A stretch of 39,822 nucleotides of DNA, from the IMG/VR virus record IMGVR_UViG_3300048930_001091, positions 1 to 39,822 of that record; one strand, written 5' to 3'. This document shows positions 15,175 through 23,242 of the stretch, in pieces. The DNA is from a virus. Under the pieces are notes generated by a model. The model worked only from the letters and a program-made list of their open reading frames with translations, did no database searches and was not told where the DNA came from. The position numbers were made by a program, and so were the translations under genes. The first letter of the stretch is position 1; each line of letters begins with the position of its first letter.

Positions 15175-15336
15175 ATGATGTCGCGAAAGCAAACCACCGT
15201 CAATCCGTCATTCAGGTCCGCCGCCAAGCAGCTGGGGGTCGATCGCACACACCTCTCGCGTGTAGTCCGAGGAGTTCGGACATCCAGAAGGCTTCTGCAG
15301 CGCTACAAAGCCCTTGTGAAAGGAGGTGCCCGATGA
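15175..15336 (+). CDS. small Cro/Ner-like HTH protein
   Basis: 53 residues, beginning with two Met codons (15175 and 15178), with 'SFRSAAKQLGVDRTHLSRVV' followed by 'RGVRTSRRLLQRYKALVKG', a compact helix-turn-helix of the type used by Ner/Cro regulators. It is the first gene of the rightward early arm, immediately after the operator repeats and divergent from the repressor, so it probably turns down the repressor and early promoters during the lytic cycle. Its stop overlaps the ParB-like start (ATGA). Confidence 0.7.
   Translation: MMSRKQTTVNPSFRSAAKQLGVDRTHLSRVVRGVRTSRRLLQRYKALVKGGAR
15319..15327 (+). promoter_or_regulatory. strong Shine-Dalgarno of the ParB-like gene
   Basis: AAAGGAGGT, 5 bases before ATG 15333, is a near-perfect anti-16S match. 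It fixes the start of the ParB-like gene and is notable because most free-standing genes on this strand have C/A-rich leaders without any such site. Confidence 0.8.
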
Positions 15337-16166
15337 GCGCGCCGAAACTGATCAAGGTCCGGCGCGAGCAGCTGGAGCCGCATCCGCTGACTTCTGCCCT
15401 CCCTACAACGTCGGCAGTCATTCGCGAACTGGAATCCAGGCCTTCCAAGGATGAATCGCAGTCGAAGATGGATTTCCTGAAGGACCAGGCCAGCGCATTC
15501 AAGGCGGACTTCGCCGAAACGGGGATCGTGGAACCGCTGGATGTCTGCCCACATCCTGAAGAGAAGGGCAAGTTTTATGTTCTCGATGGCCGTCACCGAG
15601 TGGAATTCAGTGATGCGGATGAATTCCAAGCAAGACTCCATGCCGTTACCTCGGCCAAGGAGGTGATCCTCAGCAAGGTCTTGCAGCGTCGCTCGGTAAA
15701 GCAGGGGGCACGCGCATGGTTTTTGATCTGCATGTTCCCCGAGTTGGCCGACACGGAGAGCCGATTGGGGGGTACCCCCTACGAAACGGAGGGGGTATCG
15801 CTCACAGCCGCCTCCAAACGTTACGGCATCAGAATCGGCGACCTCTGTGAAGCCGCGAAAACATACCGAGCAGCCAAGGAAGCTAACCTGATTGATTGGG
15901 CGAGCTGCTCCGTGATGGCTGCGACGCCGTTGGCAAATATTCGTCGAGGGCTGGCGTCCAAAACCTCACTCAAGGAGACCAAGAACAAACGGCGCCCTGT
16001 GAATTACGCCACCTTGCTCGATACAGCGTCCACCTCCTTCTGTGAGGCTTTCAAGAAATGGGATAAACTCGACTCGGAGGAACGCAAGGCTGCGAAAGTG
16101 AGCTGGCTGAAGGCGCGCAAAAGGCTGCCTGATGAAATCCGGAAAGCAGAGGAGGCCACGCAATGA
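15333..16166 (+). CDS. ParB/Srx-fold domain protein
   Basis: 277 residues. The N-terminal third carries the ParB-like (ParB/sulfiredoxin) pattern: 'ETGIVEPLDVCPHPEEKGKF' leading to 'YVLDGRHRVEF' (about residues 82-92), where the conserved 'DG.HR' motif of the nucleotide-binding fold is visible. The rest is helical, with a possible helix-turn-helix around 'LTAASKRYGIRIGDLCEAAK'. In transposable phages such early genes are thought to act in regulation or DNA handling; partition itself is not expected in an integrated phage. It has a strong ribosome-binding site and its stop overlaps the next start by ATGA. Confidence 0.75.
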   Translation: MSAPKLIKVRREQLEPHPLTSALPTTSAVIRELESRPSKDESQSKMDFLKDQASAFKADFAETGIVEPLDVCPHPEEKGKFYVLDGRHRVEFSDADEFQARLHAVTSAKEVILSKVLQRRSVKQGARAWFLICMFPELADTESRLGGTPYETEGVSLTAASKRYGIRIGDLCEAAKTYRAAKEANLIDWASCSVMAATPLANIRRGLASKTSLKETKNKRRPVNYATLLDTASTSFCEAFKKWDKLDSEERKAAKVSWLKARKRLPDEIRKAEEATQ

Positions 16167-16582
16167 AGACCGTTCTCTGGCTCCAATGGCGGGGCGGCCG
16201 GCCGCACTGGTACATACTCACCAGCCGGAGTGACTATGCAGGGTTTTATCGGTTTTCCATGCGCGGCCTGGACAACAGGATCCGTCGTGCAAGACGAGGA
16301 TTTACGCTGGCAGGCGCAGTAGCAGATCAAACTCCCTATTCGGATTCAACTCTTCGTTATTGGGATTCTGAGGATTATCTCTTGGCAAATTATCCCAACA
16401 GTTCGTCGCGAGTATGTATCGCAAGCGCGCCCAGTTGTCCCAAATCGAGCCGTTGTGATCGTGATTTCAGATCGAAGGTTTCACGGTCTCTGGTACGTGG
16501 CTTCTGGCTGCCTGAACCAGTCCGCTGCAGAGGCTTGGAACAACTTATTCCCTACCGTGTGACCCAAGGAGGTGGAAAGTGA
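16163..16582 (+). CDS. protein of unknown function
   Basis: 139 residues, basic, beginning MKTVLWLQWRGGRPHWYILT. It starts with an ATGA overlap and ends with a GTGA overlap with the next gene, which supports it as a real gene. Codon use is less GC-biased than in its neighbours from about 16300 to 16560, and the C-terminal half (many Ser, Arg and Cys) looks less like a folded domain, so a frameshift or recent acquisition is possible. No family is recognised. Confidence 0.5.
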   Translation: MKTVLWLQWRGGRPHWYILTSRSDYAGFYRFSMRGLDNRIRRARRGFTLAGAVADQTPYSDSTLRYWDSEDYLLANYPNSSSRVCIASAPSCPKSSRCDRDFRSKVSRSLVRGFWLPEPVRCRGLEQLIPYRVTQGGGK

Positions 16583-16878
16583 ACGCCTCCCCGCCCACCC
16601 GGCGCGACCAGCGCCTCCGCGCGATCGCGCGGCGGATCATCCGACACGGTTACACCGCAGAGGAAGTGGCGACGTGTCTGGCGCGCGCGGCGCTGGAATA
16701 CACCGAAGGATATATCGGCGAGGCGGCTCGGCAGTTGGGACTGCCGGCGGCGTCGATCGAGCCATGCCTGAGCGCCACGCGGGCCGCGGCTGGGATTGAG
16801 GAAGGAAGCGCTGCGGCGGCCAGCGGCCCGTGGGACGCCGGCACGGCGCCATGGCCTGAAACCCCGGATCACGACTGA
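16579..16878 (+). CDS. small helical early protein
   Basis: 99 residues with the helices 'RDQRLRAIARRIIRHGYTAE' and 'EEVATCLARAALEYTEGYIG', then 'EAARQLGLPAASIEPCLSAT', a pattern like a DNA-binding HTH followed by a disordered Ala/Gly/Pro tail. The start is GTG 16579 in a GTGA overlap with the preceding gene. It lies directly before the transposase, where Mu-like phages often keep small DNA-binding regulators. Confidence 0.55.
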   Translation: MNASPPTRRDQRLRAIARRIIRHGYTAEEVATCLARAALEYTEGYIGEAARQLGLPAASIEPCLSATRAAAGIEEGSAAAASGPWDAGTAPWPETPDHD

Positions 16879-16889
16879 GACATTTACCT

Positions 16890-18698
16890 ATGGCCTGGAA
16901 ATCCAAATTCGAGAAAGAGGCGGCGGTCCGACGCGTACAAGCACTGATGGACGCGGGTGGCCTCTCCCAGAATCAGGCCTGTGCGCAAGCGGGCGTGTCT
17001 GTCGCCAATTTCGTGCGCTGGTCGACCGCGATGCAAACCGCTGGTCTGGATGGATTGGCGCCTGCCAAGCCGACCGGCCGGCCGCGCTCCTTTGACCTGA
17101 CGGAAGAAGAGACGCATGCACTACGCGGCCTGACGGCGACGTTCGACAGTGTCCGCTATGCCATCGAGCAGTTTCCGAGGCACGAAGCGTGCGGGCCGCA
17201 GACGCGCGAGAAGATTCTGGAAATCCTCGATCGAGCGGCGCGGGCAGGCCGGGAGCCACACTTCCCCCGAGCCTTGTGCCGGGCAGCGTTCGTCACGGCC
17301 GACGAGAAGGCGCGACTCCGCGGCCAACGCCATGCCCAGGCGAGGGAATTCACACCCCGCAAGGGCATGTGGTTCGAAGGGCCGGATGGCGAGCAGATCC
17401 CGATCCTGGCCCACACGGCCTGGATGATGGACGACTACTCGACCAACGAGCCATACATCGTGGGCGCCGAGGATGGGACGATGCGGCTGTGCCGGCAGTA
17501 TCTCATGAGCCTGGACGTCTACTCGGGTGCCTGGATCGGGAGCGAAGCGATCGGGCGGGAGCGAGACGCATACCGAGGTGAAGACATCCTGCGGTTCATC
17601 CTCCGGAACATCGATGGCCAGGGAACCATGCCGCGCTTCCTCCTCCTGGAGCGGGGCCGTTGGGATAGCCAGGCCGTGCACGGGTTGCCGCTGACGGCCG
17701 ATCACGACGGCCCGCGCTGGGGTGGGCTCGATGATTTGATCCACATCATCCACGGCTACACCCCGCGCCACAAGGCGGCGCTGGAATCGAATCTGTCGAT
17801 GCTTCAGCGGGCACTGGCTCACAGCGGCCGGGAAATTGGCCGGCATCGGGGAGAATTCGAAGACGCGACGAAGGCCTACCTCGCCGTCCAGGCCGGCCGA
17901 TTGGATCCTCACAAGGCCGGCTTCTTGAGCCTGGCCGACAGCTCGGAGCTGCACTGGCAGGCCTGTCAGCAGCTCAACGCTCGGCCGAAGGCCCGGGTCA
18001 ACTTTGAGCACCAGACTGTCCCCAACGACCTTCTGCAGCAGGCGGAAGCCCCTAGGCCTTTGGCCGCGGAGGAGCGCTGGCGGTTCTTCCCAGCGAAGAT
18101 GACTGGTACGGTGCGCGGAGGATTTGTAGAGAAGAGCCTGCCGCATTGGCCGCGGATGTTTCGGTTCCAGGTCAACGGGGTGCTCGACGGGCTGTACCTC
18201 GACAACGGGTATGCGGTCCTGGTGGCCTTCGATCCGGCCCAACCGCACCTGGGCGCCATGATCGCCAATGCCGAAACCGGGACGCGCAATCGCGCCGGAT
18301 GGGCACTGGGCCAGAACCTGATCCTCGCCCCCGTCGCGACCGAGGTGCCGCAGTTTACGCTTCGCTCAGGCGGCGCGGCCGAGGGCTCGAAGCGGAAGGC
18401 GAATGCCACGGCCCGAACCTCGTTTGCCGCGGTGCGCCCGCATGTTCGTGGGATGCGCGTGGCCGCCAGCTTCGATGGCGAAGGCCGCAGCGCCACCATC
18501 CAGACGGGTACGGCGCCTGCCTCGTGCGTGGCCCCGGCCGAAGTGATTCAAGGCGCGGCCGTCATCCGGCCTGGCCGAGGCGTGACCCCGGCCGCGCCCC
18601 CTGCGCGCCGTGCCGTCCGAGACCTCAACAACATGTCCCGCGCCGAACTCATCGCCGCCCTGGCTCGGGCCCAGGAGACCGAGGAAGCCCTTCACTGA
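16890..18698 (+). CDS. MuA-type DDE transposase (rve fold)
   Basis: 602-residue transposase responsible for integration and replicative transposition. Parts seen: an N-terminal HTH ('GGLSQNQACAQAGVSVANFV', about residues 23-42); the catalytic core from about 165 to 340; and a C-terminal beta-barrel-like segment ('LYLDNGYAVLVAFDPAQPHL') followed by a Pro/Ala-rich linker and a short helix that may contact the MuB ATPase. Candidate catalytic residues are D181/D182 ('MMDDYS') and E299 ('ALESNLSM'). The position where the second Asp is expected reads 'LLLERGRW' with Glu254, a substitution worth checking. The spacing (about 72 and 45 residues) is compatible with MuA. The leader is short and has no Shine-Dalgarno. 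Confidence 0.85.
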   Translation: MAWKSKFEKEAAVRRVQALMDAGGLSQNQACAQAGVSVANFVRWSTAMQTAGLDGLAPAKPTGRPRSFDLTEEETHALRGLTATFDSVRYAIEQFPRHEACGPQTREKILEILDRAARAGREPHFPRALCRAAFVTADEKARLRGQRHAQAREFTPRKGMWFEGPDGEQIPILAHTAWMMDDYSTNEPYIVGAEDGTMRLCRQYLMSLDVYSGAWIGSEAIGRERDAYRGEDILRFILRNIDGQGTMPRFLLLERGRWDSQAVHGLPLTADHDGPRWGGLDDLIHIIHGYTPRHKAALESNLSMLQRALAHSGREIGRHRGEFEDATKAYLAVQAGRLDPHKAGFLSLADSSELHWQACQQLNARPKARVNFEHQTVPNDLLQQAEAPRPLAAEERWRFFPAKMTGTVRGGFVEKSLPHWPRMFRFQVNGVLDGLYLDNGYAVLVAFDPAQPHLGAMIANAETGTRNRAGWALGQNLILAPVATEVPQFTLRSGGAAEGSKRKANATARTSFAAVRPHVRGMRVAASFDGEGRSATIQTGTAPASCVAPAEVIQGAAVIRPGRGVTPAAPPARRAVRDLNNMSRAELIAALARAQETEEALH

Positions 18699-18722
18699 TC
18701 ATCAATCCAACGACCCAGCCCA

Positions 18723-19061
18723 ATGTCCACCGCAACCATCCTCGAACCTCCCGCTGCTCCGCCTCGACGGGCGGCCGTGGTCGTCACCAGCGACCAGTGG
18801 GAGCCGCAGATCCTCGCCGCAGTATTCCAGCGCGGCCGCATCGTCATAGATACCACCGCCGCGGGCCGCCTCATGTACATCTGGCCGGTGAATGAATTCC
18901 AGGCCGTGGCGCCCCAGGAGGGGGCGCGGGTCTGGTGCCTCTTCGATCCCATCACCGCGGAGGAGATCATGGTGTTTGCTGCGCCAGCCGGGCACGAGGA
19001 GCCGGTGTTTCTGGGCGTGGCCGAGGTGGACTTCGCCGATGAAGAGGAGGTGGCGTCATGA
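18723..19061 (+). CDS. small protein resembling the transposase beta-barrel region
   Basis: 112 residues. The segment 'RVWCLFDPITAEEIMVFAAP' followed by 'VFLGVAEVDFADEEE' resembles the Mu transposase C-terminal beta-barrel pattern (a strand with '..V.FDP....', then '..flg.A'), and also part of the transposase gene just upstream. It may be a detached barrel domain assisting the transposase, or an unrelated small protein. It ends with an ATGA overlap. Confidence 0.5.
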   Translation: MSTATILEPPAAPPRRAAVVVTSDQWEPQILAAVFQRGRIVIDTTAAGRLMYIWPVNEFQAVAPQEGARVWCLFDPITAEEIMVFAAPAGHEEPVFLGVAEVDFADEEEVAS

Positions 19062-19321
19062 TCACCTCCATGAATGACGAGGCGCCCTTCGTCTTGGCCA
19101 CGGCGAATGCCACGCTGCGCACGCTGCCGGACGATTTCCGGGATCACAAAAACGCCGCCGCGAATGCCCTGGGCTGGCTGAATGACTATGCCGACCAGGA
19201 CGGCCTGGATGATACCGTGATCGACAGCCTGGCCGGCCAGGTCATCGCGATCGCGCTCCATGCCCGGGCGCGGGCGCTGCAACGGCGGGCGGACTTAACC
19301 GAGGGGGGCAACGGGATATGA
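19058..19321 (+). CDS. small protein of unknown function
   Basis: 87 residues, acidic N-terminus and a helical second half ('TVIDSLAGQVIAIALHARAR'). It overlaps both neighbours by ATGA and so is probably translated as part of the transposition operon. No family is recognised. Confidence 0.55.
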   Translation: MITSMNDEAPFVLATANATLRTLPDDFRDHKNAAANALGWLNDYADQDGLDDTVIDSLAGQVIAIALHARARALQRRADLTEGGNGI

Positions 19322-19812
19322 AATCGCGCCGCTCCTACGTGGAACTCGACTGGCTGCTCAAGCAGACCGCCAGCCAGTTCCTGGTGAAGCCAACGGAATT
19401 GCGGAATGCAGGCCGCCATGCCTGGCGCGTGGCTGCTCGGGACGCGTTCTGCCTGGTCGCTGCCATGTTCAGATTGGGCAGCCAACGGGACATCGCAGAT
19501 TTCCTTGGCTGTGATCCTTCCACCATCAGCGACGGGATCAAGCGAGGGAGGGACATGTATGCCCAGGCGCCCCTTGATCTGGTCACCCTGGCGGTCCGCT
19601 CTCTGAGCGACCTGACCTCACGCGCCAAGATCTACGGAACGGGGTCATTCAGCAGGTTCCCGGAAAACCCGCTTAAAACGCCGCCTAAGGCGGTGATCGC
19701 GCCGCCCCGCGGTGGTCCTACTCGCCGACCCCCATCCCGGGCTTCTAACCCGCGGCCTATCGCGGCCTGCCGCGACTCTTCGCGCCCGCTGACATCTTCA
19801 TCCCCCAAATAG
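19318..19812 (+). CDS. DnaA domain IV-like DNA-binding protein
   Basis: 164 residues. Residues about 8-80 follow the C-terminal DNA-binding domain of DnaA: a leading helix with 'FLVKPTELRNAGRHAWRVAA', then 'DAFCLVAAMFRLGSQRDIAD' and 'FLGCDPSTISDGIKRGRDM', where the D-x-S-T-I/V element corresponds to the DHSTV signature that reads the DnaA box. The AAA+ domain is absent. The C-terminal 60 residues are Pro/Arg/Ser-rich and likely disordered. In a phage that replicates by transposition it could recruit or block host replication initiation, or bind specific phage sites. It overlaps the upstream gene by ATGA. Confidence 0.65.
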   Translation: MKSRRSYVELDWLLKQTASQFLVKPTELRNAGRHAWRVAARDAFCLVAAMFRLGSQRDIADFLGCDPSTISDGIKRGRDMYAQAPLDLVTLAVRSLSDLTSRAKIYGTGSFSRFPENPLKTPPKAVIAPPRGGPTRRPPSRASNPRPIAACRDSSRPLTSSSPK

Positions 19813-19861
19813 TACCGAAACCCGAAAAACCTACCCGAATCCCAATTCAAAAACCCATACC

Positions 19862-21010
19862 ATGAGCAACCGCATAAAACAAGCCCAGGCGACCGCGCGC
19901 CGCTCCGCCACCACCTTCCTCGAACACAGCGTGCCGAACGGCGATTTGGATCTGGATGACGCCCTGCTCGATGACGGCTCGACCCCACCGGTCGTAACGG
20001 ATGCCGAGGCGCTGCAGGCCGTGGCGCAACAGATCCGCAAGTACCAGCAGAGCCAGACGCCGCCGCTGAGCGATGCGAAACTCATCCAGAGGTTTCCCAG
20101 CCTCGGGTCGGCGAAGACGTTCCGGCGGATCCGGGAAGGCAAGGCTCAGGATCCTTCGACTGGCGGCCTTCTGGACATCGCTCAATGGCTGAACCGGTAC
20201 AAGGCCGTGATGGGTCAGATCCGGAAGAAGCAGTTGGGCAATGGCGCCGAGACAATCTATGCGGACTTTTCGAACGCGCTCCGCGTGCAGGCGGCCTTTG
20301 CCGACCTCTGGCGCTCCGAAGATCTGAGCTCGGTGGTGCTGGTGGAGGGAGCGAGCGGAAGCGGAAAGACGCAGGTGTTGAAACTCGTGGCGGCGTCCGG
20401 CGACGGCACGGTGTGTTGGACCGAGGCCACCGAGAGCTGGGAGAGCCTCTGCACGGCGCTGGGCGATCTGCTCCACGCCCTGGACGAATACGCGATCCCA
20501 AACAGCATGTCCCTGCGGCTGCAGCGCCTGACCGAAGTGTTGCGCGGCCAGGACCGGATCATCTTCATCGATGAGGGAGAGCAGATCACGCCACGGGTGT
20601 TGAACGTAATAAAAACCCTCGTGAATCGCACCAGCGTGAAATTCATGATCGGGGCGAACCCGACGCGCAAGTGGAGCCGATTGCTGGCGACCGAGGAGGG
20701 AAGCCAGATCCTGCACAACCGACTGTGCTGCCGGGTGATTCTTCCGGCCATGGATGCCGAGCATGTGGGCCTCTACATCCTCCGCCGCCTCGGCCTCTCG
20801 CTGGAAGGCCGGGAATGGGAGACCGCATTTGGCGCAGTGGCCGGGATCGCCCGCCACAACGGGCATGGCGCATTCCTCCGAAAGCTGGTGTCCCGCCTTC
20901 GCGCCGCCCTGGCGGAGGATCCGGACGCGCTGAGCAGCCCGCAATGCCTCAGCGACCACGCCGCCCTGGTCCGCAGCGGGGTCAAGGGCCGATCGGGCGC
21001 GGACGTCTAG
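19862..21010 (+). CDS. MuB-type transposition ATPase (AAA+)
   Basis: 382-residue ATPase. Walker A is GASGSGKT at residues 163-170, Walker B is 'IIFIDEGEQ' with D237 and E238, and 'VKFMIGANPTRKW' (about 260-272) probably carries the sensor position. The N-terminal 100 residues are helical with an HTH-like part ('SDAKLIQRFPSLGSAKTFRR'), as in MuB-like proteins that bind target DNA, deliver it to the transposase and protect phage DNA from self-insertion. It is preceded by a 49-base C/A-rich leader with no Shine-Dalgarno. Confidence 0.85.
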   Translation: MSNRIKQAQATARRSATTFLEHSVPNGDLDLDDALLDDGSTPPVVTDAEALQAVAQQIRKYQQSQTPPLSDAKLIQRFPSLGSAKTFRRIREGKAQDPSTGGLLDIAQWLNRYKAVMGQIRKKQLGNGAETIYADFSNALRVQAAFADLWRSEDLSSVVLVEGASGSGKTQVLKLVAASGDGTVCWTEATESWESLCTALGDLLHALDEYAIPNSMSLRLQRLTEVLRGQDRIIFIDEGEQITPRVLNVIKTLVNRTSVKFMIGANPTRKWSRLLATEEGSQILHNRLCCRVILPAMDAEHVGLYILRRLGLSLEGREWETAFGAVAGIARHNGHGAFLRKLVSRLRAALAEDPDALSSPQCLSDHAALVRSGVKGRSGADV

Positions 21011-21048
21011 CCCCAGAACCCCGAATCCATCCATCCCCACCACCCATC

Positions 21049-21594
21049 ATGAGCAAACGAATCAAAACCACGGAGGAGCAAGACATCCAAATCATCATCC
21101 CGCAGTCACGGGACGAGGCCGTCGCCAGCGTGCGCGTGATCGTCCAGGCCCAACTGGAGACCGAGCGACTGGTCGCCGAGCGCGACAAGGCGATCGCGAA
21201 GATCAGCGAAGGCTACCACGGCGACATCGAAGGCCACGGCAAAGTGATCGAGTCGCGGTTGGCCGGCCTGAAGGTCTGGTCGAAGGCGAACGCGGCCGAG
21301 TTCGGGAAGCTGAAGTCGACCACGCTCGACGGGCATGCGGTCGGATTTCGCGACAGCCGGGAAACGAAGCCGGCGCGCGGCTGGACCTGGAAGACCATCC
21401 TGGAAGGGCTCCTCAAGCGTCCCGAGCTCGACCGCTTCATCCGCCGGAAACAGGAGCCGAACAAGGAACAGATGCTGGCCGAGCGCGATGACACCGCGCT
21501 GCTGGAATCCATCGGCGTCCGGATCGTGCCGAAGGAAACGTTTTTTCTCAAACCGAACCGCGAGGGCCAAGACGCCCCTGAGCTGACGCTCTGA
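21049..21594 (+). CDS. Mu Gam-like DNA end-binding protein
   Basis: 181 residues with the Gam outline: 'QLETERLVAERDKAIAKISE' long helix, 'KSTTLDGHAVGFRDSRETKP' beta hairpin, then 'GWTWKTILEGLLKRPELDRF' and 'KQEPNKEQMLAERDDTALLE'. Mu Gam binds double-strand ends and protects them from host exonucleases, and is related to Ku. ATG 21049 is chosen because the open frame upstream only overlaps the ATPase gene in another frame. The leader is C/A-rich. The position after the ATPase gene matches transposable phages. Confidence 0.82.
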   Translation: MSKRIKTTEEQDIQIIIPQSRDEAVASVRVIVQAQLETERLVAERDKAIAKISEGYHGDIEGHGKVIESRLAGLKVWSKANAAEFGKLKSTTLDGHAVGFRDSRETKPARGWTWKTILEGLLKRPELDRFIRRKQEPNKEQMLAERDDTALLESIGVRIVPKETFFLKPNREGQDAPELTL

Positions 21595-21640
21595 GCGGTA
21601 GCCCTCACCCACCCAAAATCCACCCCTGTCCACCGCTACC

Positions 21641-22204
21641 ATGTCCACCGCTGGAAACACCCACCCCGAAAACACGATCACCGCATCAACCTCACCCCCG
21701 GCGTCCCCGCTAGGGCTGGCGGCGATGCTCGCCATGACTCCGCCTGTACTGAGCGCCGTCGCGCGAGATGCGCTGCGCGAACTGCAGGTGGCCCGTATGA
21801 GCCCCACCTGGCAGCCGGCCCGCCGCGATTGGAATCTGGCCCACTTCATCAGCCGATTCGGCACCCTGCTGAGCAGCGTACACCCGCGCCGATTCCCCGA
21901 CGCCGCGGCTTCGGCCCAGCGCTGCCTGGTGCTGATCCGGCTCATGTCCGCTCCCGGGGCCACGGCCGAGCAGGATGCGCTCTGGCTGAAGGCCAGGGAG
22001 GAGCTGGGGTGCCACTTCAAACCTGGCTGGCCGGAATCGGTGACGATGCTGGCCACGGCCCTGGGCGCCGCACTGGAAGAGCCAATCATGCGCCGGATCT
22101 GCGCCGTCGACCATCTCGCCGAGCTGCTCCTGGCCACGGCCAAGTGCTGGCCCACGTCCCCTGTGCCTCCGCCATTGTTTCTCTCAACCCGGGAGGTCGC
22201 ATGA
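21641..22204 (+). CDS. early protein of unknown function
   Basis: 187 residues with a Thr/Pro-rich N-terminal 25 residues and a helical body ('PTWQPARRDWNLAHFISRFG', 'ESVTMLATALGAALEEPIMR'). No catalytic motif is seen. It is preceded by a 46-base C/A-rich leader and overlaps the next gene by ATGA, which supports it as coding. It is part of the early run of small genes after Gam. Confidence 0.55.
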   Translation: MSTAGNTHPENTITASTSPPASPLGLAAMLAMTPPVLSAVARDALRELQVARMSPTWQPARRDWNLAHFISRFGTLLSSVHPRRFPDAAASAQRCLVLIRLMSAPGATAEQDALWLKAREELGCHFKPGWPESVTMLATALGAALEEPIMRRICAVDHLAELLLATAKCWPTSPVPPPLFLSTREVA

Positions 22205-22443
22205 GAGCGTTCTGCTTCCGCAATGGAGTGATCGGGTTCGCTCGCCGCACACCAGAGGGCGCCATCCCCATCGCCAAGGGGTCACCCAAAAGACTGCGCC
22301 GAATCATCGGGACGGCAGCGCGGCATGGATACGAACCAGGCGTCCTGCTGGTGCCGGGCATTCCCGAGGCCGCCTCTGAGGATGAGGCGCTGAAGGCGCT
22401 CCGATTCTTTGTCGCCCAAATCCGAACTCGCTCAGCCGAATGA
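22201..22443 (+). CDS. small early protein
   Basis: 80 residues beginning MRAFCFRNGVIGFARRTPEG, a compact alpha/beta protein with two strands and helices ('PKRLRRIIGTAARHGYEPGV'). ATG 22201 and the stop are both in ATGA overlaps with neighbours. No function is recognised, although small proteins of this kind are frequent in early regions of Mu-like phages. Confidence 0.55.
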   Translation: MRAFCFRNGVIGFARRTPEGAIPIAKGSPKRLRRIIGTAARHGYEPGVLLVPGIPEAASEDEALKALRFFVAQIRTRSAE

Positions 22444-22943
22444 AACCGCTCACCCGAAAACAGAAGGCCGTCATTTGCGACCTGGCCAACCAGGCATTCA
22501 CCGCCCAGGAGAAATGGGGCCAGGTCAGTGTGCCGAGCGGCGTGTCACGGTCCCGCGTTATTGAGGCATGGCGGCGTACGAAGCAGATCGAGGAGGTCGG
22601 GCTGTCGAGCCTGACCGCCTGCGACCAGCGGCATTACAACGCCCTGGTCACGGTTTTCGCCCACCTGGCTGGCCGGTCGGCCGATGCGTTCCGGAGCTCG
22701 ATGCGAGAGGATGCTCCCGGGCAACCCGCCGGCGAGGCCGAATCGATTCGTCAGGCGCTTTGGCAACTGAAGTGCAACTGCGAGAGGTTCGACTACGCGT
22801 ACCCGCAGTGGCCGCTCTCGATCGCTCGGGACAAGTTCCGCGTGCATGCGCTGGAGGAGCTTTCGCCGAAGCAGCTCTGGCAGGTCGTCTTCACGGTGCG
22901 CACCCGCGGGTTCGCCAAGCTCAGAAAGGGGGTGGCGGCATGA
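22440..22943 (+). CDS. possible GemA (Mu gp16)-like regulatory protein
   Basis: 167 residues. It begins with an HTH-like stretch ('LTRKQKAVICDLANQAFTAQ', 'SVPSGVSRSRVIEAWRRTKQ') and has a middle part with 'HYNALVTVFAHLAGRSADAF'. The C-terminal 'ALEELSPKQLWQVVFTVRTR' recalls the C-terminus of GemA/DUF1018 proteins, which modulate host gene expression in Mu. The match is by impression; it could be another early DNA-binding protein. Both ends are ATGA overlaps. Confidence 0.45.
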   Translation: MKPLTRKQKAVICDLANQAFTAQEKWGQVSVPSGVSRSRVIEAWRRTKQIEEVGLSSLTACDQRHYNALVTVFAHLAGRSADAFRSSMREDAPGQPAGEAESIRQALWQLKCNCERFDYAYPQWPLSIARDKFRVHALEELSPKQLWQVVFTVRTRGFAKLRKGVAA

Positions 22944-23242
22944 GCATGCTCGACGTCGACTGGCAGATGCAGCAGATCAGCGCGGTCCAGGCGGAACCTG
23001 ATAAGGCAATCGCCTCGCTGAGCGGAACCATCGAAGTGGCATTGACCCTCGGCTTCTCGGAGGAGGCCTGGCAACGGCTTGAAACGTACCTCGCGGACGA
23101 CGGGTCCGGGACGGAGCTGGAACGCGAAGTCCAGGCCGCCTTGCTCGCTTGGCTGCGAGCTGAGCGGCGCCTCGGCATGGTCCGAGAGGCCGCGCTGCGT
23201 GGCGATCTGGACCAACGGAAGGAGGACGACCACAATGGCTGA
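22940..23242 (+). CDS. small acidic helical protein
   Basis: 100 residues, all-helical and acidic ('FSEEAWQRLETYLADDGSGT', 'LEREVQAALLAWLRAERRLG'). ATG 22940 lies in an ATGA overlap and its end overlaps the next gene by 8 bases. No family is recognised. Confidence 0.5.
   Translation: MSMLDVDWQMQQISAVQAEPDKAIASLSGTIEVALTLGFSEEAWQRLETYLADDGSGTELEREVQAALLAWLRAERRLGMVREAALRGDLDQRKEDDHNG

Noticed and set aside
17121-18248. Long minus-strand ORF opposite the transposase
   Set aside because: It mirrors the transposase codons in GC-rich DNA and has no recognisable protein motif.
19655-19760. Origin-like or terminator palindrome (CCGCCTAAGGCGG)
   Set aside because: It lies within the disordered C-terminal coding region of the DnaA-like protein, is a single short palindrome, and has no accompanying iterons.
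19847-21043. 398-codon minus-strand ORF opposite the MuB ATPase gene
   Set aside because: Walker A and B motifs are on the plus strand; this ORF is a by-product of high GC.
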